A DNA stretch of 7,476 nt, taken from the NCBI GenBank assembly GCA_021781855.1, contig JAJXWC010000110.1:1-7476 (forward strand), in the 5' to 3' direction. Position 1 is the stretch's first letter. Each line of letters starts with the position of its first letter. Shown one piece after another: positions 1 to 4,883 of this stretch. The notes under the pieces are model-generated. The model ran no database searches, was not told where the DNA came from, and saw nothing but the letters and a program-made list of their open reading frames with translations. Position numbers and translations under genes: made by a program. This stretch comes from Bacillota bacterium (GTDB taxonomy: Bacteria > Bacillota > Bacilli > Lactobacillales > Streptococcaceae).

Positions 1-321
1 TTTGAGCGGACGTACATTGGCAAATAGTCCTAGCTCCTTACGGATTTTCAAAAGTCCTTGTTCAGGACGCACATCCTTATCATTGAATTTTGGGTCGCCA
101 ATCGCCGCGTGCAAAATGGCATCTGCGGATTTTGCCGCCGTCAAGGTTTCATCAGGCAAAGGATTTCCCATCGCCTCAATCGCCACACCACCAAACAAAT
201 GCGCCTCGCATTCGTATTCAAAACGGATTTTCTCAGCAACTGCCGCCAGCACTTTCAATCCCGCATCCATGATTTCAGGCCCAATCCCGTCACCTGATAA
301 TGTTACTATTTTTTTTGTCAT
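1..321 (-). CDS. leuB: 3-isopropylmalate dehydrogenase, N-terminal part (runs off the left edge)
   Basis: LeuB oxidatively decarboxylates 3-isopropylmalate with NAD+ to 2-ketoisocaproate, the third step of leucine synthesis in the cytosol. Only the first 107 codons are in the window; the family is usually about 345-360 residues. The protein starts MTKKIVTLSGDGIGPEIM, and GDGIGPEI (residues 10-17) is the N-terminal signature of isopropylmalate/isocitrate dehydrogenases. Further on, an FGG segment, HAAIGDP, and RKELGLFANVRP near the window edge follow the LeuB pattern. The ATG at 321 is preceded by GGAG with 6 nt spacing. The gene follows leuA after 32 nt with no terminator or promoter visible between them, so the two are almost certainly cotranscribed and share the upstream leucine attenuator. 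No defect is seen in the visible part. Confidence 0.96.
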   Translation of the reverse strand, partial: MTKKIVTLSGDGIGPEIMDAGLKVLAAVAEKIRFEYECEAHLFGGVAIEAMGNPLPDETLTAAKSADAILHAAIGDPKFNDKDVRPEQGLLKIRKELGLFANVRPLK

Positions 322-353
322 TTAATTCTCCAAGTTTTTTCAGTGCTAACCAG

Positions 354-1910
354 TTAATTTCCATCGTGTGCACTGATGACAGCCTGCTTACCTATCGCAT
401 TTTCCTTTTGCACGAGGACATTGGCATTCATATAAGCGAGTGCACTTGCCGTTAGCACATCATAATCAATCCCTTTCGCATTGAAAATGGTGCCCGTTCT
501 TAGATTTTCGACGGTTACATGGACTTGTGCCTGTGCGTCAATACCGTCTGTTACTGCATCAACGGAATAAGTCTCCAGCCTAATCTCATGTTTGAATACA
601 TCGTCAATCGCTTTGAAAATCGCATCAATCGAGCCCGAACCTGTTGCCGTGCTGTTAAAGGACTCATTTTCACGATTTTTCAAGGTCACAATCGCAGTAT
701 GCTCATTTTGGACCTTGTTGTCAAATTTGACCGTCGCAAATTCGAAACCTTCAGGATTTTTGACCACATCGTCCACAAGTAATGCACGAATATCAGCATC
801 TGTGATATCTTTTTTCTTATCTGCAAGCTTTTTGAATTTCGCAAAAAGCCCCGCAATATCCGTTTCCTCATAGACAATTCCAAGTGCTATCAGTTTGTCC
901 GTGAAAGCATGACGACCAGAAAGTTTTCCGAGCGGTAGTGAATTGTGCGTTACACCAACCAGCTCAGGCGTGATAATCTCGTAAGTTTGCGCATTTTTCA
1001 GTACGCCATCCTGATGAATGCCGGACTCATGTGCAAAAGCATTTCCGCCGACCACTGCCTTATTTTTGGGAATCGCAATCCCTGAAAACTGACTCACGAG
1101 CTCGGCTGTGTTGACCGTCTCAGCGAGCGTGAGTGGACTTTCAGCCTGATAAAAATCCTGCCGAATATGCAGTGCAACAGCAATTTCCTCTAGCGCTGCA
1201 TTGCCAGCTCGCTCTCCAATGCCATTGACCGTTCCCTCAACTCGTCCAGCGCCCGCTTTAATCGCTGCCAGACTATTTGCCACAGCCATTCCTAAATCAT
1301 CATGACAATGCGGACTAAAAATAATCTCACGCTCTGAATGGACATTTTCAATCAGAAACTCAAAAATCGCTGCAAACTCCGCGGGTGTCGTATAACCGAC
1401 TGTATCAGGAATATTGATATAAGTCGCCCCAGCGTCAACTGCTGTCTGAACCGCTCGCAAGAGAAAATCACGGTCCGTGCGCGTCGCATCCTCTGGCGAA
1501 AACTCGACCAATTCCACACGCTCGCGCGCATAGCGGACACATTTGTCAATCGAAGCCAGCACCTGCTCAGGTGTCATCTTCAACTTATATTCCATGTGAA
1601 TCGGACTTGTCGCAATGAAGACATGAATTTGCGGATGCTTTGCGCCCTTGACCGCCTCAACCGCTCGGTCAATATCCGAAATCACACAGCGTGCCAAACC
1701 CGTCACCGCTGTTGTCGTCATTGCCGCTGCAATCTGCTTGACTGCCTCAAAACTATCTGGCGATGCTGCGGGAAATCCTGCTTCGATGACCGTAATCCCC
1801 CACTTCTCAAGCTGACGGGCAATTGCGACCTTCTCCTTAATCGAAAAACTCACACCCGGTGTTTGCTCGCCATCACGCAGTGTCGTGTCAAAAAATTCAA
1901 TTTTTCTCAT
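354..1910 (-). CDS. leuA: 2-isopropylmalate synthase
   Basis: LeuA condenses acetyl-CoA with 2-ketoisovalerate to 2-isopropylmalate, the committed and usually leucine-inhibited step of leucine synthesis. With the start chosen here it has 518 residues, normal for the long bacterial form. The N-terminal HMGL-like TIM barrel carries DTTLRDGEQ (residues 8-16, metal-binding D13), HCHDD (201-205, metal-ligand histidines 201 and 203) and GERAGNAALEE (232-242). ESGIHQDG (295-302) lies in the linker. The C-terminal part from about residue 390, including GSGSIDAIFKAID and SVDAVTDGIDAQA, is the LeuA dimer/allosteric domain. Start choice: the ATG at 1910 gives MRKIEFFD, as in L. lactis LeuA, and has AAGGA 9 nt upstream. 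In-frame ATG at 1919 and TTG at 1940 also exist, but the ATG at 1919 directly abuts that ribosome site. It is the first structural gene after the leu attenuator and is followed 32 nt later by leuB. Confidence 0.96.
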   Translation of the reverse strand: MRKIEFFDTTLRDGEQTPGVSFSIKEKVAIARQLEKWGITVIEAGFPAASPDSFEAVKQIAAAMTTTAVTGLARCVISDIDRAVEAVKGAKHPQIHVFIATSPIHMEYKLKMTPEQVLASIDKCVRYARERVELVEFSPEDATRTDRDFLLRAVQTAVDAGATYINIPDTVGYTTPAEFAAIFEFLIENVHSEREIIFSPHCHDDLGMAVANSLAAIKAGAGRVEGTVNGIGERAGNAALEEIAVALHIRQDFYQAESPLTLAETVNTAELVSQFSGIAIPKNKAVVGGNAFAHESGIHQDGVLKNAQTYEIITPELVGVTHNSLPLGKLSGRHAFTDKLIALGIVYEETDIAGLFAKFKKLADKKKDITDADIRALLVDDVVKNPEGFEFATVKFDNKVQNEHTAIVTLKNRENESFNSTATGSGSIDAIFKAIDDVFKHEIRLETYSVDAVTDGIDAQAQVHVTVENLRTGTIFNAKGIDYDVLTASALAYMNANVLVQKENAIGKQAVISAHDGN

Positions 1911-1975
1911 CTTTTCCATTCCTTTTCTACGGCTCAACAAGCACCTGATGACAAGCGCTCACATCGCCTTCTACG

Positions 1976-2002
1976 AAAAAAGACGCCCTGAGGACGTCTT
2001 TT
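1976..2002 (-). terminator. leu operon attenuator terminator
   Basis: On the minus strand AAAAGACGTCC pairs with GGGCGTCTTTT across a 3-nt TCA loop. The stem has 11 pairs with one G-U, and the run of T on the transcript is six long (1976-1981 on the window strand). It lies between the leader peptide and leuA, about 65 nt before the leuA ATG, so it must be bypassed for leuA to be transcribed. It shares GTCC (1992-1995) with the competing antiterminator helix. Confidence 0.93.
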
Positions 2003-2067
2003 CTGCCCTCATCATGACGAATGCCAAAGAGGACTCACACATCTTAGCCACTGGCTAGCGCGAGTCC
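1989..2067 (-). promoter_or_regulatory. leu attenuator: four competing RNA segments
   Basis: Segment 1, GGACUC (2062-2067, inside the end of the leader ORF), pairs with segment 2, GAGUCC (2031-2036). A small hairpin, UAGCC/GGCUA, sits between them. Segment 2 can instead use GUCCUC (2029-2034) to pair with GAGGGC of segment 3 (2005-2010; one G-U). Segment 3, UGAGGGC (2005-2011), can pair with segment 4, GUCCUCA (1989-1995), forming a 7-bp helix that takes the 5' arm of the terminator. Predicted logic: a ribosome at the stop codon covers segment 1, 2:3 forms and the terminator forms. A ribosome stalled on the Leu codons leaves 1:2 free to form, 3:4 then forms and transcription reads through. 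The pairings are seen in the sequence; the order of events is inferred from the family of leader-peptide attenuators. Confidence 0.8.
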
Positions 2068-2105
2068 TTCTTCAACAACAACAATGAAATTTGTTGATTC
2101 GTCAT
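2055..2105 (-). CDS. leu operon leader peptide, 16 residues with four consecutive Leu codons
   Basis: The reading frame encodes MTNQQISLLLLKKDSR and stops at TAG. It has four successive TTG leucine codons directly after Ile-Ser. AAGGA lies 9 nt before the ATG, a good ribosome site. It sits about 24 nt downstream of the predicted transcription start and about 50 nt before a rho-independent terminator that precedes leuA. This is the classic layout of ribosome-mediated attenuation: ribosomes short of Leu-tRNA stall on the Leu run and change the folding of the RNA downstream. Attenuation through a Leu-rich leader peptide has been described for the L. lactis leu-ilv operon, from memory. The peptide itself probably has no function beyond being translated. 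The one Ile codon (ATT) before the Leu run could add some isoleucine sensitivity, but that is inference. Confidence 0.92.
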   Translation of the reverse strand: MTNQQISLLLLKKDSR

Positions 2106-2134
2106 TTTAGAGCTTCCTTTTCTTGTTTTTTTAT

Positions 2135-2163
2135 ATCTTACACTTAAATTTTAGAATTGTCAA
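2135..2163 (-). promoter_or_regulatory. leu operon promoter
   Basis: TTGACA (2158-2163) is a perfect -35 hexamer, and TAAGAT (2135-2140) is a -10 with one mismatch, at exactly 17 nt spacing. The expected start is near 2128, about 24 nt before the leader-peptide ATG. No other good promoter is visible between here and leuA. The surrounding DNA is very AT-rich. Confidence 0.87.
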
Positions 2164-2192
2164 ATATTTTATGTGTAATTCATTCAATTATT

Positions 2193-2209
2193 TTAATTTC
2201 GATAATTAA
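2193..2209. repeat. small inverted repeat upstream of the leu promoter
   Basis: TTAATT and AATTAA are separated by 5 nt (TCGAT). The repeat lies about 30 bp upstream of the -35 box of the leu promoter, in AT-rich DNA. Its place would suit a regulator-binding site. CodY controls branched-chain amino acid genes in lactococci, but the repeat does not match the AATTTTCWGAAAATT box well. It may be chance in AT-rich sequence. Confidence 0.25.
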
Positions 2210-2215
2210 GAATAT

Positions 2216-2243
2216 AAAAAAAGTCTTGTGAATCAAGACTTTT
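2216..2243 (-). terminator. rho-independent terminator of the aldo/keto reductase gene
   Basis: AAAAGTCTTG pairs perfectly with CAAGACTTTT over 10 bp, with a 5-nt loop. On the minus strand the stem runs into seven T. It starts 8 nt after the aldo/keto reductase stop codon and lies before the leu promoter, so it separates the two transcription units. Confidence 0.92.
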
Positions 2244-2251
2244 AGACAATT

Positions 2252-3100
2252 TTACCATTTATCTTCTGTATAATTTTGGTCTGGTGCCCCCATCACTCGT
2301 TCACCTTTTTGCAAATGGTCAATCAACCGTTCATCATTTGGCGTGAGCTGCCAGTCAAAAATACTGATGTTCTCTTTCTGACGCACAGGGTTTGTTGATT
2401 TAGGAATAGTGGCGATATTTTTTTGATAAAGCCACCGGAGAATAATTTGTCCAACTGATTTTCCATATTTCTGTGCAAGTTGTTTTAGCATTGGGTCATT
2501 TAATTCTTGACCACCGTGCCCCAGAGGGCTCCAAGCCTGATGCTGAATATTCAATTTTTCAAGATAAGTGTGCGTTACATGATTAGAAAAATAAGGATGT
2601 GTTTCCAACTGGTCAACTGCAGGCACAATCTTTGCTTGTGTCAACAGACGGTCCAAGTGATTTGCTTCAAAATTTGATACACCAATCGCACGCACCAACC
2701 CTTCATCATACAAATGTTCTAAAGCGCGCCAAGTTTCAAAAAACGGCACTTCTTTCGGCCAATGCACCAGATACAGGTCCAAATAGTCCGTCTGAAGTTC
2801 TTTTAATGTTTTTTGAAAAGCTACCAAAGTTTGTTCATACCCTTGCTCTTCCTGCGCTACCTTGCTCGTCAAAAAATAACTTTCTCGCTTGTGGCCTGCT
2901 GTTTTTAGCCAATTTCCAAGCGCTACCTGATTACCATAACTGGCAGCCGTATCGTACAAGCGATAACCTGCTTCCCAAGCCTTGTTGTAAGTCGCATTGA
3001 AATCTGAAACATCGGCTTCCAAAACGGAACCAAATCCTAACATCGCCATTTCAACCCCATTGTTCAGCCTGATTAGGTTCTTTCCGTATGCTTTTTCCAT
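2252..3100 (-). CDS. aldo/keto reductase (AKR family, 2,5-diketogluconate/methylglyoxal reductase-like)
   Basis: A cytosolic NADPH-dependent carbonyl reductase of 282 residues, the usual length for bacterial AKR5-like enzymes. The catalytic tetrad is present: D50 and Y55 in YDTAASYG, K80 in LTSK, and H113 in LVHWP. GVSNFE (140-145), the QLETHPYF segment (164-171) and IPKSTNPVR (232-240, cofactor 2'-phosphate loop with K234, S235 and R240) complete the family pattern. The usual Glu after YGN is Gln here (Q58), which is unusual but not catalytic. Start: the ATG at 3100 has AAGGAG 9 nt upstream. An in-frame TTG at 3106 is only 3 nt from that site, too close. The gene has its own promoter, a cre-like site and a perfect palindrome upstream, and its own terminator, so it looks like a single-gene unit. 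The substrate cannot be read from the sequence; methylglyoxal and other small aldehydes are typical for relatives. Confidence 0.93.
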   Translation of the reverse strand: MEKAYGKNLIRLNNGVEMAMLGFGSVLEADVSDFNATYNKAWEAGYRLYDTAASYGNQVALGNWLKTAGHKRESYFLTSKVAQEEQGYEQTLVAFQKTLKELQTDYLDLYLVHWPKEVPFFETWRALEHLYDEGLVRAIGVSNFEANHLDRLLTQAKIVPAVDQLETHPYFSNHVTHTYLEKLNIQHQAWSPLGHGGQELNDPMLKQLAQKYGKSVGQIILRWLYQKNIATIPKSTNPVRQKENISIFDWQLTPNDERLIDHLQKGERVMGAPDQNYTEDKW

Positions 3101-3125
3101 TGTCAAATTCTCCTTTTTATCTATG

Positions 3126-3145
3126 ATTTGACAGAACTGTCAAAT
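3126..3145. promoter_or_regulatory. perfect 20-bp palindrome, probable operator or 5' UTR hairpin of the reductase gene
   Basis: ATTTGACAGAACTGTCAAAT is perfectly dyad-symmetric apart from the central AA, with 9-bp arms. It lies just downstream of the predicted transcription start of the aldo/keto reductase gene and about 26 bp before its ATG. A third half-site, TGTCAAAT, sits at 3101-3108 against the start codon. The arrangement suits a dimeric repressor (TetR- or MarR-like geometry); no regulator gene is in the window. In RNA it would form an 8-bp hairpin with a 4-nt loop. Confidence 0.65.
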
Positions 3146-3158
3146 TTAATCTCTGCTC

Positions 3159-3167
3159 ATTTTAACA
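3159..3167 (-). promoter_or_regulatory. extended -10 promoter of the aldo/keto reductase gene
   Basis: TGTTAAAAT on the minus strand is an extended -10 (TGn followed by TAAAAT, one mismatch to TATAAT). No good -35 is seen at 16-18 nt; the upstream position is occupied by the cre-like site. The expected start near 3152 gives a leader of about 50 nt that contains the palindrome. Confidence 0.6.
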
Positions 3168-3170
3168 TAA

Positions 3171-3184
3171 TGAAAGCGTTTTGA
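3171..3184. promoter_or_regulatory. cre-like catabolite control site (CcpA)
   Basis: TGAAAGCGTTTTGA matches the lactococcal cre consensus TGWAANCGNTNWCA at all fixed positions but one, and the same is true on the other strand. It lies immediately upstream of the extended -10 box, where CcpA binding would be expected to block RNA polymerase and repress the reductase gene during growth on preferred sugars. The match is seen; the effect is inferred. Confidence 0.65.
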
Positions 3185-3218
3185 TGAATAAAAAATATAA
3201 TTTAACAACATTTCCACT

Positions 3219-3235
3219 AAAAAAAGCTAGCTTTT
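3219..3235 (-). terminator. weak terminator-like hairpin after the zinc dehydrogenase gene
   Basis: AAAAGCTAGCTTTT is self-complementary and runs into seven T on the minus strand (A-run 3219-3225). The usable stem is only about 5 bp with a 4-nt loop, so termination may be partial. It begins 24 nt after the stop codon of the dehydrogenase gene. Confidence 0.5.
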
Positions 3236-3259
3236 GCCAACTTTTCCCATAAAAATCTA

Positions 3260-4306
3260 TTATTCTGAAATCTTGAGCAATGATTTAATTGCTGTTCGTT
3301 TATCCATCGCTTCATAGGCCTGCTGAATTTCTTCCAGACGAAATGTTTTCGTAAACACTTTTCCAGGGTTGATTTTTCCCGTTAAAACAGCATCTAATAA
3401 AATTTCCTTGTCATGCTTCACTACTGAAGCTACTCCACCAGCAAGATGGATATTTTTTCGGAAAATAACAGGGTCAATCCATTTATTATAATCTACATCA
3501 TGAGGAATACCAACACGACCGATTGAACCACCAGCACGTACAGACTGAAAGGCTGCTTCAATTGAATCTTTCATTCCAACACATTCTAATGCTGCATCAG
3601 CGCCAAAACCATCAGTAAGTTCAAGAATTTTTGCCACAGCTTCATCTCCGCGTTCCGCAACAACATCTGTTGCCCCAAATTCTCGCGCCAAAGCTGCTCG
3701 GTCTTCATGACGGCTCATCGCAATGATTCGTTTTGCCCCCAACAATTTACAGGCAATCACCGCACAAAGTCCGACAGCACCGTCTCCAAAAACAACAACT
3801 GTATCACCAGCCTTAACATTTGCAGTAAAAGCCGCATGATAACCTGTCGGCATGACATCTGCCAATGTTGTAAAACTTGCAAGCTGAGCATCTGAATAAT
3901 CACCAGGTTGTCCAGGAATTTTGACCAGAGCAGCATCTGCATAAATTGCCCGATAATATTCTCCCTGATAACCACCGTTCATGCTCCCTGTTGCATTGGG
4001 ACAGTTTCCTTCATAACCGGCAAGACAAATCGGACATTTCCCACAACCGTGTGTGAAAGGCACAATAACAAAATCCCCAGGCCTCATCTCATGCACATCA
4101 TCACCAACTTCTTCAATCACACCAATCGCCTCATGCCCAACAACTCCAGCAGCACGTTTCGAAATACCGCGATACCACCAGAGGTCAGAACCACAAACGC
4201 AAGCACGAACAATCTTAATGATTGCATCGGTAGAGTTTTCAAGTCTTGGTTTCGGAAATTCGCGAACTTCCATTTTTCCTGTTTCTACAAAATAAGCTGA
4301 TTTCAT
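3260..4306 (-). CDS. zinc-dependent alcohol dehydrogenase, formaldehyde-dehydrogenase-like (MDR superfamily)
   Basis: A 348-residue medium-chain dehydrogenase/reductase, cytosolic, with NAD(P)-dependent alcohol/aldehyde oxidoreductase chemistry. The GroES-like catalytic domain carries the catalytic-zinc ligands C38 (CVCGSD), H58 and E59 (GHEAIGVIEEVG) and probably D150 (LADVMPTGYHA). The structural-zinc cysteines are C88, C91, C94 and C102, with standard 2-2-7 spacing. The Rossmann fold has GDGAVG (174-179). The basic patch SRHEDR (198-203) after the second strand suggests NADP(H). The overall pattern fits the FDH-like ADH3 subgroup, recalled rather than searched. The ATG at 4306 has AAGGAA/GAAAG upstream at 9-12 nt, not ideal but acceptable. 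It follows the ABM-domain gene by 97 nt with no clear terminator, so the two may be cotranscribed. All key residues are present. The physiological substrate is unknown. Confidence 0.92.
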   Translation of the reverse strand: MKSAYFVETGKMEVREFPKPRLENSTDAIIKIVRACVCGSDLWWYRGISKRAAGVVGHEAIGVIEEVGDDVHEMRPGDFVIVPFTHGCGKCPICLAGYEGNCPNATGSMNGGYQGEYYRAIYADAALVKIPGQPGDYSDAQLASFTTLADVMPTGYHAAFTANVKAGDTVVVFGDGAVGLCAVIACKLLGAKRIIAMSRHEDRAALAREFGATDVVAERGDEAVAKILELTDGFGADAALECVGMKDSIEAAFQSVRAGGSIGRVGIPHDVDYNKWIDPVIFRKNIHLAGGVASVVKHDKEILLDAVLTGKINPGKVFTKTFRLEEIQQAYEAMDKRTAIKSLLKISE

Positions 4307-4323
4307 TTTTTACTTCTTTCCTT

Positions 4324-4339
4324 CTCAGAACATGCTGAG
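4324..4339. repeat. short inverted repeat in the leader of the zinc dehydrogenase gene
   Basis: CTCAG and CTGAG flank a 6-nt spacer, directly before the purine-rich ribosome site of the dehydrogenase gene. It could form a small RNA hairpin or be a half-degenerate operator. I find only weak promoter candidates upstream (TTGAAA near 4384-4395 with a poor -10). It is too short to be sure of. Confidence 0.25.
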
Positions 4340-4403
4340 TTTCCAATTTTTCTTGCCTACATTCAGTAATAGTTACAACTTTCCCGATTTTTTCAAACCT
4401 TGT

Positions 4404-4733
4404 TCAAAAATTTGTTCGGGTGTTCTCTTTTTCCTCCTCGCTTTCTGATGCCGTATATCGTGTCACACGCATTCTCAAATGATATTTATTTCTTAAACTA
4501 GCAATTTCTTTCATCATTTCGCTTTTGTGGTGCTCATCTATGGCTGCCTGATTTTCCCATTCGTCAATCAATAAGACACTTCTGTTATCGGCAATTGGTA
4601 CAAAATATTCATAGCGTAGATTACCAATTTCCTTCTGAACTTGCTCAACAATGCCCGAACTTAACATTTCATGAGCAAAATCAAGCGCAGCAGTATCTTT
4701 TCCTGTATATAAAATATTTACCGTAATCGGCAT
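4404..4733 (-). CDS. ABM-domain protein, putative quinol monooxygenase (YgiN-like)
   Basis: A 109-residue protein with a dimeric ferredoxin-like (antibiotic biosynthesis monooxygenase, ABM) pattern. The MPITVNILYTGK strand comes first, then a helix with many small and acidic residues, then RYEYFVPIADNRSVLLIDEWENQAAIDEHHKSE. The DEWENQAAIDEHHKS segment (roughly residues 57-71) is the family hallmark (W followed by a helix and conserved His). Relatives oxidise quinols or act on unknown substrates without a cofactor; this one cannot be assigned further. The last 14 residues are a highly charged tail (Glu/Lys/Arg rich) beyond the fold. Start: the ATG at 4733 has AAGGGG 9 nt upstream. An in-frame GTG at 4751 lies upstream of that site and is rejected. 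The gene has its own promoter and is followed by the zinc dehydrogenase gene. Confidence 0.82.
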   Translation of the reverse strand: MPITVNILYTGKDTAALDFAHEMLSSGIVEQVQKEIGNLRYEYFVPIADNRSVLLIDEWENQAAIDEHHKSEMMKEIASLRNKYHLRMRVTRYTASESEEEKENTRTNF

Positions 4734-4762
4734 TAGCAGTGCCCCCTTCACTTAATAAATCA

Positions 4763-4791
4763 ATTATAAAATAAAAATTTCTTCTTGTGAA
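4763..4791 (-). promoter_or_regulatory. promoter of the ABM-domain gene (and probably the zinc dehydrogenase)
   Basis: TTCACA (4786-4791; one mismatch to TTGACA) and a perfect TATAAT (4763-4768) are spaced 17 nt apart on the minus strand. The expected start near 4756 gives a leader of about 23 nt before the ATG. It lies downstream of the als terminator, so it begins a new unit. Confidence 0.83.
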
Positions 4792-4837
4792 ATGCTTTGT
4801 CCGTTTTTTAACACACATAAAAAGTATAGACTTTGCT

Positions 4838-4882
4838 AAAAAAGCTGAGCAACCTTATTTTGTAGGAAAACTCAGCTTTTTT
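4838..4882 (-). terminator. als terminator, possibly bidirectional
   Basis: AAAAAAGCTGAG and CTCAGCTTTTTT form a perfect 12-bp stem around a 21-nt loop, with T-runs on both strands. It begins one base after the als stop codon, so the last codons abut the hairpin. No plus-strand gene is near, so its natural use is to end als transcription. Confidence 0.9.
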
Positions 4883-4883
4883 A

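Noticed and set aside
1338..1991. A 217-codon open frame on the plus strand opposite leuA
   Set aside because: It is antisense to strongly conserved leuA sequence and its product is rich in Cys/Arg/Asn with no family pattern; it is a shadow of leuA codon use.
2141..2163. CodY box at the leu promoter
   Set aside because: CAATTCTAAAATTT resembles half of AATTTTCWGAAAATT but the spacing is off by at least one base; not strong enough to list, although CodY control of the operon is plausible.
4384..4412. Terminator between the ABM gene and the zinc dehydrogenase gene
   Set aside because: TTTTTGAACAAGG and GGTTTGAAAAAA look symmetric by eye but only the A/T ends pair; there is no GC stem.
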